A DNA stretch of 64,000 nucleotides from the NCBI GenBank assembly GCA_905213895.1, contig CAJMKE010000013.1:24947-88946 (forward strand). The letters are read 5' to 3'. The notes under the pieces are model-generated. The model was not told the origin of the DNA, ran no database searches, and saw only the letters and a program-made list of their open reading frames with translations. Within the stretch, counting starts at the first letter, position 1. Every line of letters begins with the position of its first letter. Source of the DNA: an uncultured Alistipes sp. GTDB taxonomy: Bacteria > Bacteroidota > Bacteroidia > Bacteroidales > Rikenellaceae. Of this stretch, positions 52,401 through 59,839 are shown in pieces. A program made the translations under genes and the position numbers.

Positions 52401-52906
52401 TGATGTCGCAAACGCTTGCAGAAATAAAGCAATTCAAATTTGAATTAAAGGAATTGCTAAAGCATACTAATGCATTCAAAGAAGGTTTTTCGGCATTTGT
52501 AATGGGCGTTGCAATAGAAAAGGGTCTTCCACTCAAAGAAGACGAGGTCGATGAGGCAATAGCCGGTATGCGCAAGCACTTAGGTGGCGATATTGGTTAT
52601 TGGTCGGAAGAGGAGGCTCGCAATGCATATGTGATATGGAAGGCTCAGCTTCTTGAAGAAAAGCGCAGAAGACAAGAAGAGGAATTGCGTCGTCAAGAGG
52701 AGGAGATTCGTCGTCAGCAGGCTAACGACATGAGGACTGAATACACCGCATTGGAAATTGACAAACTCAATCAGCGGAAAGCAGCTGCAATTGCCAAAGT
52801 GAAACAGATTAAAGATGCAGATATAGCAAAGGCAATTCTTGAAAAAATTATAGAAAAGACAAATAATAGCTTAGTAATTAGTCTTATCAACGAATACGAT
52901 GCTTAA
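49448..52906 (+). CDS. brxC: BrxC/PglY-type P-loop ATPase
   Basis: A 1152-residue ATPase of the BrxC/PglY group, found in every BREX type. Walker A is GTYGSGKSHAGA (about residues 61-72) and Walker B is LLILWDEFTDV (about 243-253). The middle is long and helical. The C-terminus has a charged coiled coil with repeated RRQEEE (about 1083-1110). In BREX it is thought to work as a motor or scaffold with PglZ. Its last 8 bp overlap the pglZ start. The gene is AT-rich (about 40% GC) and intact. Confidence 0.85.
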   Translation: MKTKYSDLIEIRESAIAFKIHPENGDWRDFIPNGQFNAVLRKVTNAVYNNNADFHKPFWIAGTYGSGKSHAGAVIKHLLCDKVEDIREYVEREYKDDSLALLRSDILNLRSKKRLFPVSLYSNENMAAAEDLPFVLQRVIVDALKAAGIEFEVQTDFDNYINDINKDSEFWSLVIDRDAQLKALAPTTDVLIDKLHDCDTSVIRHIKNALRKQNRVVPLHSDSLEDWIFEVQDKLAAQGVYDGLLILWDEFTDVIKSSFGLSILVTLQGISERMMMAKNNSYFLFISHPSALDNLQVEEREKTKGRYHYMPYNMETVSAYKIMSRKFKFDEDDVYYKHKRSAFVGPHEKLYKEFATISTSNSPEETEQDLYNLFPIHPGTANLATYYAREAGSSSRSVFEFIGANPKIREFFENEEAYADGRVITANFLWDFVVDEFNEKVSKFGAVTERFNSRKLQVENEGGPECYAVFKSILLLNALNNIANNITVTPSEENIARLFVGTHIEPKLKDILDYLNDNSIIQRAPGDLFSIQFSSLPTKEIEAKKNELKLTQFKYTSSIINFGSEADKLLKMNFSTVTRPMTYQKYSIDNNEYLLLNAIEKGRKNCPAYEIFVALLFARNAQELSELKQIAYNATSNDEIGRFDSTLFVVYETPFGDTNYERFIEYQANASVARSHNSTEQAETHIASANAMIKEWVQKLQRATFSYFLRDQNSVSSGLKIALTINSCVAPTIFSSGPDSYDLLRSKSATYWRKQLARDTVKTALTNNTKTDISSRCTGQYAHMALLLQDSVDENLEWKPSISPLHPLKLVADFIDKKLHSVNKNTDFNLGERLKELTLPPFGLFQSCACMGMVAFAMRKYVKQIFDTNGKPLDATHIADAVIKMFQAWESDKVNNTLNFMFETKESGELCRLFVQNFRLNELKGYNDISSLTDARWALTHEYITEKGFPLWSLKHATNFDNLRGLIDNICKISTEKDFRNQPHLMSQTLAEIKQFKFELKELLKHTNAFKEGFSAFVMGVAIEKGLPLKEDEVDEAIAGMRKHLGGDIGYWSEEEARNAYVIWKAQLLEEKRRRQEEELRRQEEEIRRQQANDMRTEYTALEIDKLNQRKAAAIAKVKQIKDADIAKAILEKIIEKTNNSLVISLINEYDA

Positions 52907-55298
52907 GTCATTTGGAACAATAGATGATATGCTTGTTGCAATTGATGCTGACAAAAATGTAACAGGCAGTAATGCTGGTATAGCAAATCGCTTTCCAGTC
53001 CGATTTGTATTGTTTGATAACTTTAGAGACTCCTACGAGTTTATCTCTAAGATGTCGGATAAGGATATCGAAATACAAAGTGTTGACAAGTGGATGAATC
53101 CTCAATATGACGATATGTTTATATCTCGTATTGAGCTGGCTAATAATATCGAAAAATATATTGGAGATATTAATGGTGAGGATTGTGTTGTGGCTCCTTT
53201 CTCTGAACTTGCTCGTTTCTATGACAATATTGAGCACAAAGAATTCGATGCCCTTATCACAAAGTTAAAATCTATTCAGAGTACCAACATTGCATTTGAT
53301 AAACATCAGCGTATATATATTGTTATTGTGGGACAATATAGCAAAATTTCAAACTTTGAAAATGACCCACAAATGTTCGCTTGGTATTTAAAATCTGATG
53401 ACAAGCAGTTTAATTATCGTTTGGTATTATCTAATGGTACTGATTATGATGTACGTAATTTAAAGAATAGATATACTGTTGTAAACAACCTTAAAGAGTG
53501 GCTTTATTTGTGGAGAAATGGAATGGATATCGCCAATACTATTATTTCCACTTCACCATCTATATATGCATACGAACAGAATGCTTTACCAGATAATGCA
53601 TTTGATTTTGACAAGTGTGAGAATGTATATAAGTTTTTAACACTCGGATTAAAACTTTCTTTTGGCAATGTGCAGTATAAGGAATGTGATGATGCGCATT
53701 GGAGAGAGTTGGCCGAAAAAATAGATGTTACGAATTTCGTTTTTTCAAAGTTTCTTAAACAGTATTTTCATTTATTTGAACTTAAGGATTATCGAGATTT
53801 CATCAAAGCATGGCATAGTACAGATGACAGCTTTGATAAATGGTTGCTAGTAACGTACTACTTAAGCGAGTTTGATAAGTCGGATTATCTGTTTTCCGCA
53901 TTGCAGAATTGTCGCACCTACACAGATCGAGAGTTGTTCGAACAATTAATGTTGGCTGTTTTTGACTTTGAAGATATGTCATATCAATCAAGTGTTCGTC
54001 TAGATGTTTTGCGAATATTCAAGTATAAAGGAACTTTGTCAAAGGAGGCGCAAGAAACACTAGAGGAAAGGCTAATTAAGGTTGCAACAGATTATGGGTT
54101 TAAAACAGCTGCAAACCTTTTGACTCCATTCACAAGTGTAGAAAAAGAAATTGCTGTTAAGTGGTATGGAGAAGGTAATTTGGCTGTATGCGATCTGCGA
54201 GAAAACTTTCCTATATTCTATTGCTACCTGCAAAATAATGTGTTGCCGATTGATTCACAAGATTGGATTGAGAATTATATTGAAAAATATAAGAAAGCAA
54301 AGTTTTCTAATAAGTACGATCAGAGTGTTAGTGATGCGTTGCTTGTCCATAGTTCCAATGATGTTGCATTCAATTCATGGTATCAAGATTTTAGAACGGT
54401 GCGTACTATTCTTGCTGATAGAGATGATATAGATGATATAGATGTGTTTTATTGGATTGATGGACTTGGTATAGACTGGATTCCAGTTGTCCAACATATT
54501 ATAGAGGCTGAAAAACAAAATGGTATTTATCTAAACGAGGTCATTGTTGGAAAATCATTATTGCCAACAGTGACATCCATAAATAAGGTTGATTTAGAAA
54601 AAATAGTTTCTGGCAAGCTGGTAAAGACTGGAGATCTTGATAATTTGGCTCATAAAAACAACAACAAGTATCCTGAATATATATTAGAAGAGTTTGACTT
54701 AGTTATAAATGCTATTCGTAGTATAATTGACGAGTATGCAGGTAAAAAGATTGCTATTGTGTCAGACCATGGGTTAACGCATTTATCTCAATATTGTGCA
54801 GGGTTAAATCTAGCGGGCTTTGAATCAGATCATCATGGTCGACTTGCAAAAAAGAAGAGTGGCGTTTCGCCTGACAATAAGTATATTGTTGTGAATGAGG
54901 ATACTGCTTGTGCTTTAGAACACTCTTCGTTATGTGGTAAAGTTCCTATTGGGCAAGCGTCTCATGGAGGAGCTACACCAGAAGAGGTATTAGTTCCAAT
55001 TTTCATTATATCAAACCAAGAGTCTGTACAATCATGGACGGCTAAGTTGCTTACAAAAGAGTTGTCAGCGACAGCACCTATAATTAGATTTGAAATTAAG
55101 GGATTAAAAGATGAGATTCCTTTCGTGGTTTATAATAGTAAATCTTATAAGCTTAGCAATATTACAGGCAACGAATATCAGAGTGCTCGCATTGAGTTAG
55201 TACAAAATGCGAGAGATATTGTATTAAGTATTGGCTCATCAAAGCAGAATTACCAGATTGACATTAATTTTGGTGCCGAAGAAGAAGACCTATTTTAA
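52899..55298 (+). CDS. pglZ: PglZ-domain protein (alkaline phosphatase fold)
   Basis: A 799-residue protein whose C-terminal half carries the PglZ fold. YWIDGLGIDW (about residues 519-528) gives the metal-binding Asp of the alkaline phosphatase superfamily, VSDHG (about 621-625) the second metal site, and QASHGGATPEEVLVPIF (about 686-702) the third. The N-terminal 500 residues are helical with no recognised motif. PglZ is the signature protein of BREX and Pgl systems; its exact activity is debated, with nuclease or phosphoesterase roles suggested. The gene overlaps brxC by 8 bp and is followed by brxL after 5 bp. Confidence 0.86.
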   Translation: MLKSFGTIDDMLVAIDADKNVTGSNAGIANRFPVRFVLFDNFRDSYEFISKMSDKDIEIQSVDKWMNPQYDDMFISRIELANNIEKYIGDINGEDCVVAPFSELARFYDNIEHKEFDALITKLKSIQSTNIAFDKHQRIYIVIVGQYSKISNFENDPQMFAWYLKSDDKQFNYRLVLSNGTDYDVRNLKNRYTVVNNLKEWLYLWRNGMDIANTIISTSPSIYAYEQNALPDNAFDFDKCENVYKFLTLGLKLSFGNVQYKECDDAHWRELAEKIDVTNFVFSKFLKQYFHLFELKDYRDFIKAWHSTDDSFDKWLLVTYYLSEFDKSDYLFSALQNCRTYTDRELFEQLMLAVFDFEDMSYQSSVRLDVLRIFKYKGTLSKEAQETLEERLIKVATDYGFKTAANLLTPFTSVEKEIAVKWYGEGNLAVCDLRENFPIFYCYLQNNVLPIDSQDWIENYIEKYKKAKFSNKYDQSVSDALLVHSSNDVAFNSWYQDFRTVRTILADRDDIDDIDVFYWIDGLGIDWIPVVQHIIEAEKQNGIYLNEVIVGKSLLPTVTSINKVDLEKIVSGKLVKTGDLDNLAHKNNNKYPEYILEEFDLVINAIRSIIDEYAGKKIAIVSDHGLTHLSQYCAGLNLAGFESDHHGRLAKKKSGVSPDNKYIVVNEDTACALEHSSLCGKVPIGQASHGGATPEEVLVPIFIISNQESVQSWTAKLLTKELSATAPIIRFEIKGLKDEIPFVVYNSKSYKLSNITGNEYQSARIELVQNARDIVLSIGSSKQNYQIDINFGAEEEDLF

Positions 55299-55303
55299 CA
55301 TAG

Positions 55304-56794
55304 ATGCGTATGAAAACAGAAATTAGTAATAAGATAAAGAACTATTTTGCCTCAATGGCAATTTATAAGGATCCTGCTTCTACTAATAGTTTATTTGCAG
55401 GCCGTAATCTACCGTCTTTTGTTAAAGATTTTATACTAAAGAAATATATTAATACTACGGGACAGGTTGATAGATGTGCTCTTACCGCATTTCTTGATAA
55501 TGTGATACCACAAGAGGCTGCTTCAGTTAAAGATCGTTTAGGTAGTGGTCAAGAGCTAACATTGCTCACTCGCTTTATCATCTACATAGATTTGGTCAAG
55601 GGTATTCGTCGTTTTGCTATTCCCGATTTAGGTATAAAATTAAACGAAGGCCAAATTCCAGACTATGTGTATAATCAGCATGTTGGCGACTTGGTTGATG
55701 GAGAGAAGTGGGGCGTTATTAAGCTTTGTGTCCTTCCTGATATGGATGGCAAAAAAAATCATGTCGAGATGGTTGATTACAAACCATTCAAGCCATATAA
55801 GTCAGTTGACATGAGCTATTTGCGTGAGGCAAGAAGAGCTTTTACAACAACAGAGTGGCTCGATGTCCTTTTGTCCGCTATGGAGTATGATCCAGATGGT
55901 TTTGAATGTATTAGTCAAAAATTAGAGTTCTTGACTCGCCTGCTAATATTTGTAGAGCCCAGATTAAATGTGATAGAGCTTGCGCCCAAGGGCACAGGTA
56001 AGTCATATGTATTTGGTAATTTATCAAAATATGGTTGGCTTGTTAGTGGTGGTAAGGTGACAAGGGCAAAGCTCTTTTACGATAAGCAAAAGCAACAAAA
56101 TGGCATAATCAAGAACCATGACTATACAGCATTTGACGAGATACAGACCATTGTATTTCAGGAACCTGCTGAGATTCAAGCAGCCTTAAAATCATACCTT
56201 GAAAGTGGTAAGACTACTATTGATAACACGGAGTTCTCTTCCGAGTGTGGACTGATGTTAATGGGGAATATTCCTCTGAACAAACAACATAGACCATTGT
56301 CATACCGTTACTTCGATTCTCTTCCTCAGAACTTTAGAGAATCTGCTCTATTAGATCGTTTTCACTGCTTTATTGAGGGGTGGTATTTACCTCGAATCAA
56401 CAAGAGCATGATCTTTAAAGGTTGGACGATTAATGTGGAGTATTTCTCGGAATTGATGCATACTTTGCGTACCCAGAATTCTTATGGACTGCTTTTCGAT
56501 GCCCTAGTAACATTTGATTCCAACGCAGATATGCGAGACTTTAATGCTGTAAAGCGCATAGCTACAGCCTATATGAAGTTGTTGTTCCCACACTGGCAGA
56601 ATGTATCAGATGTTGATTATGAAGAGTTTGATCAGTATTGCCTACAGCCAGCAATTCTTCGTCGAGGTATTATCAAAGCACAATGCCATAACATTGATGA
56701 AGAGTTTAATACAAAAATGCCTAAAATAGAAGTGCGAAAGGCAGCTGTTGAGTATAATTCGGATTTTAATCACGCATTGGATGTGTCAATATAG
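55304..56794 (+). CDS. brxL: BrxL-like AAA+ ATPase, short form without an evident Lon domain
   Basis: A 496-residue protein. The N-terminus (SLFAGRNLPSFVKDFILKKY, about residues 24-43) matches BrxL, followed by Walker A LAPKGTGKSYV (about 226-236), Walker B YTAFDEIQTI (about 273-282), and LMGNIPLN and LLDRFHCFIEGWYLP of the AAA+ core. BrxL proteins of BREX type 1 are about 650-700 residues and end in a Lon-like protease domain. Here the product stops soon after the AAA+ region and I see no Ser-Lys protease motif. This may be the normal type 4 form or a truncation; the frame after the stop shows no continuation. Confidence 0.8.
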   Translation: MRMKTEISNKIKNYFASMAIYKDPASTNSLFAGRNLPSFVKDFILKKYINTTGQVDRCALTAFLDNVIPQEAASVKDRLGSGQELTLLTRFIIYIDLVKGIRRFAIPDLGIKLNEGQIPDYVYNQHVGDLVDGEKWGVIKLCVLPDMDGKKNHVEMVDYKPFKPYKSVDMSYLREARRAFTTTEWLDVLLSAMEYDPDGFECISQKLEFLTRLLIFVEPRLNVIELAPKGTGKSYVFGNLSKYGWLVSGGKVTRAKLFYDKQKQQNGIIKNHDYTAFDEIQTIVFQEPAEIQAALKSYLESGKTTIDNTEFSSECGLMLMGNIPLNKQHRPLSYRYFDSLPQNFRESALLDRFHCFIEGWYLPRINKSMIFKGWTINVEYFSELMHTLRTQNSYGLLFDALVTFDSNADMRDFNAVKRIATAYMKLLFPHWQNVSDVDYEEFDQYCLQPAILRRGIIKAQCHNIDEEFNTKMPKIEVRKAAVEYNSDFNHALDVSI

Positions 56795-56928
56795 TATTAT
56801 GGGCATAAATAGAGAGCGAAAAATTGACTGGATATAGAATCGGGATTATGTCAAACGGCATTCAATTTATATTATGCAATCTTTCGGAAAAGGAGATCAA
56901 TTACAGGTAATCATCAGGGATGAAACCC

Positions 56929-57066
56929 TTTGGTGTGGATATGACTGTCGTTTCCAAGCATCTCAAAAATGTATTCGAGTCGTCTGAATTGCAGCAGGAT
57001 TCAGTATGTGCAAATTTTGCACATACTGCCGAAGATGATAAAATATACATGTGCTTAACCTCTTTT
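56929..57066 (+). pseudogene. Remnant of a RhuM-family gene
   Basis: Reading from 56929 gives FGVDMTVVSKHLKNVFESS, then ELQQDSVCANFAHTAEDDK, which matches a conserved part of RhuM-family proteins (compare CSTDNIGLHLKNIFASGEL in the gene at 58023). Upstream, VIIRDETLW in another frame (about 56910-56935) looks like the preceding segment with the intervening residues deleted. The rest of the gene is gone. It fills part of the 322-bp gap between brxL and the TIR gene; the remainder (56795-56900) shows nothing else. Confidence 0.65.
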
Positions 57067-57116
57067 GATAGAAATGTTTCACTACATATTACGATATAAC
57101 ATTAAAAGCGACCAAT

Positions 57117-57896
57117 ATGAATAAAAAAATAATAGAAAATGCCGCTATTGCTTGTGATAATGTTGCTAAAGCCATATATGGGATGCAGTTAGGAAGACCT
57201 TGTAATTCCTGCTGTCCTGGAAGAGATGCTTTAATCAATACTATAAATCAATTAATTGTAGAGATTAGAGATACGGAACCAGAATGCTTTCAACGTTTAA
57301 TGTTGGAGTTGCAAAATATAAAGAGCCCTTATAATCAATGTGTTCAGCCCTATCAATTTGGAGCGATAAATGCTATAACAAACATATTAAAGAATAAGTA
57401 TATTGATGCTAAAAAGGGTAAAAGAAAAATCTTTATTAGTCACTCTCATTCTGATAAAACAATTGTCGATGGCTTTGTCAAAGAAATATTGAAAGTTGGT
57501 TGTGGCTTTAAGGATAGTGATTTATTCTGTACTTTGGATACTTCTACTATTAGAACAGGAGATGATTTCCGTGAAAAGATTATTGAGAACATGAGAGATT
57601 GTGATTTTATTTTTCTTTTCATTTCTGAAAACTATAATCAGAGTGATGTTTGTAAAAATGAAATGGGAGCTGCCTGGGCTTTGGAAAACAAGAGGATTTT
57701 ACCTTTTACTCTTCCCAAAATAACTTTTGAGCAAATGGGATTTCTTAATGTTGTTAAACAGGGTGCGTCTATTACTGACGGAAATAAATTAGATGAATTG
57801 TATCAAGAATTGTGTGAGTTTTATGAAATAACACCAGATTGGCGTAGTTTTAATAAAGCCAAAGGCGATTTCTTGGATTTGGTTGCAAAAGCATGA
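57117..57896 (+). CDS. TIR-domain protein
   Basis: A 259-residue protein. Residues about 1-95 form an unassigned helical domain (LGRPCNSCCPGRDALINTIN; C-x2-CC may bind metal). Residues about 101-235 are a TIR domain: KRKIFISHSHSDKTIVDGF, CTLDTSTIRTGDDFREKI (BB-loop region), DCDFIFLFISENY and NEMGAAWAL, with the Glu (about 182) in the place of the catalytic residue of TIR NADases. Such proteins act in anti-phage defence by depleting NAD+ or making signal nucleotides. No ThsA, Pycsar or CBASS partner is adjacent, so it is a stand-alone effector or an accessory to the BREX-like operon 322 bp upstream. Confidence 0.82.
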   Translation: MNKKIIENAAIACDNVAKAIYGMQLGRPCNSCCPGRDALINTINQLIVEIRDTEPECFQRLMLELQNIKSPYNQCVQPYQFGAINAITNILKNKYIDAKKGKRKIFISHSHSDKTIVDGFVKEILKVGCGFKDSDLFCTLDTSTIRTGDDFREKIIENMRDCDFIFLFISENYNQSDVCKNEMGAAWALENKRILPFTLPKITFEQMGFLNVVKQGASITDGNKLDELYQELCEFYEITPDWRSFNKAKGDFLDLVAKA

Positions 57897-57967
57897 TTCT
57901 TATCATGCTAAATATGTATTAGCAGGTATTTGAAACGTATATTTGAAGAGAGAACCACAAAAAGATA

Positions 57968-57994
57968 CAGTTGTTCGGGAATCCCGAACAACTG
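57968..57994. terminator. Perfect 13-bp hairpin between the TIR gene and the RhuM pseudogene
   Basis: CAGTTGTTCGGGA at 57968-57980 pairs with TCCCGAACAACTG at 57982-57994, leaving no real loop beyond the centre. It is 72 bp after the TIR stop and 29 bp before the RhuM start. No T-run follows, so it may be either a terminator or an operator. Confidence 0.5.
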
Positions 57995-58022
57995 TTAAAA
58001 TAGGACTATAGACTATTATACT

Positions 58023-59044
58023 ATGGCACAAAATATAGTGATACGAAATAGTACAGCAGAGTTTCTCATTTTCATGCTTGAAGGCAAAGAGGATGGGATT
58101 CAGGTGATGTATAAAAATGAAACCATTTGGGCAACGCAAAAGGCGATGGCTCAGCTTTTTGATTGCTCAACTGACAATATTGGACTGCACTTAAAAAATA
58201 TATTCGCATCAGGGGAACTTGTCAAAGATTCAGTTACCGAGAAAAACTCGGTAACTGCTACAGACGGGAAGAATTATCAAACAATGTTCTATAATCTTGA
58301 TGCCATTATCAGTGTCGGATATAGAGTCAATTCTGTTCGTGCCACACAGTTCCGTCAGTGGTGTACGTTTGTACTCCGGCAGTTTGCCATTCGTGGATAT
58401 GTGCTTGATCATAAGCGAATGGAGAACGGGGCTTTCTTAGGTGTAGATTACTTTGAGCATTTGCTTGCCGAAATAAGGGAGATAAGGCTGAGTGAACGTC
58501 GTTTTTATCAGAAGCTCACGGATATCTATGCTACGGCAATAGACTATAACAAGGATGCTCCGACAACACGTCTTTTCTTCAAGAAAGTACAGAACAAAAT
58601 GCACTATGCTGTGCATGGGCATACTGCTGCGGAGTTGATAGTCGAACGAGCCGATGCGAATAAGGAACACATGGGATTGACCACTTGGGAAAACGCTCCG
58701 AATGGAAAAATTGTCAAAACAGATGTGTCTGTAGCAAAGAACTATTTGCGAGAAAAAGAATTGGAAGAAATGGGCAGAATAGCAATGCATCGCTTGATAT
58801 GGCAGAAAGTATGGCCAAGCGTCATATCCCTATGACAATGGAAGATTGGGCAAAGCGAATAGACAAATTCATTAATTTATTTGATGGCCCGATATTGCAG
58901 GATGGCGGAAAAGTTTCTGCCGAATATGCCAAAGAGTTTGCTGAATCTGAGTTTGAAAAGTACAGGATCATTCAAGATTGTCTTTTCCAATCTGACTTTG
59001 ATAGATTTGAAGATAATAGTCTTCCTGCATTAGATATTGAATAA
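58023..59044 (+). pseudogene. RhuM-family gene interrupted by a frameshift
   Basis: The first frame (58023-58835) encodes a typical RhuM/virulence-protein family N-terminus: VMYKNETIWATQKAMAQLF, STDNIGLHLKNIFASGEL and VNSVRATQFRQWCTFVLRQF (about residues 98-117), to KNYLREKELEEMGRI. Near 58770-58785 homology moves to the -1 frame (NASLDMAESMAKRHIPMTM, then EDWAKRIDKFINLF and AKEFAESEFEKYRIIQDCLF) and runs to 59044. One missing base explains it. It could be a true mutation or a sequencing error. The family's function is not established; it is common on mobile islands. Confidence 0.8.
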
Positions 59045-59839
59045 TTATAATGTCATTTTGAGGTTGGCAAAATCGCCTTTGGGATATGGCAGATTCATGT
59101 CGTTAAATTGGCAAGTGCTCGGACAATAGTTCTGTATTCATCATCTAGTATCTGCATTTATGGTGGCCGACGTTACTCCAGGATACCACTTAAAAGCAAG
59201 AACAGAGTTCATAAAAGAGTTCATAAAAGAACCAGTAGGGTTCATAAAAGCACAACTGAAATACACTCCAAAACCGCAATAATGCCAAATTCAGCTTGCA
59301 GAGGATTGGCAAAGTCTCACGAGCGATTTATCGCTTGGGGTATTGAGTTACCCAAACTCAATAAGGTTTGTATAATGGGCAAGCCCTGTGGGTAGTGTTT
59401 CACTGAGTGTGTCCATTCTGAGTTCTCAGATTCTTTAGACTCTGCAAATATATCAATTTTTGTTTGGAAGTAAAGCAGCCGCGGCTGCTTTACTTCCGCC
59501 GTTTTCATCAGTCAGGGAACAGGGTCTTGTCGCCCTGTGAGCAATTAAGTATACAAATTTCGTTTTTGTCGAGAAAGGCATACCGATGGCTGGCGAAAAG
59601 ATAAAAGGCTTAAATAATGCCTTTTTCTCACCAATCAGCTTGCTGAGAGATTTGGCACTCTCAAACGCCCTATTGGTTGCTTGGGGTATTAGGCTCCCCA
59701 TACAATATAATGTCTGTACAACGGGCAAGCCCAATCAATGGCAGCGACCAGTTCCGTGGATTATCATGAAACCAGTCGTTGCACTTAGACTTTGACTTAT
59801 ATACGAATGGACACTTTTAGAATAAAGTCAAGTGGAGAG
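59045..59839. other. Non-coding segment with iterons, a duplicated 82-nt module and a palindrome
   Basis: 795 bp with no convincing gene. Three exact copies of GTTCATAAAAG lie at 59207, 59219 and 59240. Two similar modules of about 82 nt (59306-59386 and 59651-59732), both ending GGGCAAGCCC, flank a perfect 32-bp palindrome. Short minus-strand frames across the modules look alike (GLPIIQTL and GLPVVQTL; IPQAINR and IPQATNR), so a tiny duplicated coding sequence cannot be excluded. The position next to a RepA-like gene suggests an origin of replication or transfer. Confidence 0.5.
59466..59497. repeat. Perfect 32-bp palindrome
   Basis: GGAAGTAAAGCAGCCG (59466-59481) is followed directly by its exact reverse complement (59482-59497) with no spacer. 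It can form a cruciform and, as RNA, a long stem. It lies midway between the two 82-nt modules. Confidence 0.9.

Noticed and set aside
46254..56794. BREX type 1
   Set aside because: No PglX methyltransferase, BrxA or BrxB gene is present; BrxP marks type 4.
57117..57896. Thoeris or CBASS system
   Set aside because: No ThsA-like SIR2/SLOG effector, nucleotide cyclase or cap gene lies next to the TIR gene.
59207..59250. CRISPR array
   Set aside because: The repeated unit is only 11 nt with spacing of 12 and 21 nt; no cas genes and no array elsewhere in the window.
59108..59734. Short open frames in the 59 kb segment as genes
   Set aside because: They consist of repeats and palindrome sequence, lack family motifs and overlap each other on both strands; described as a non-coding segment instead.
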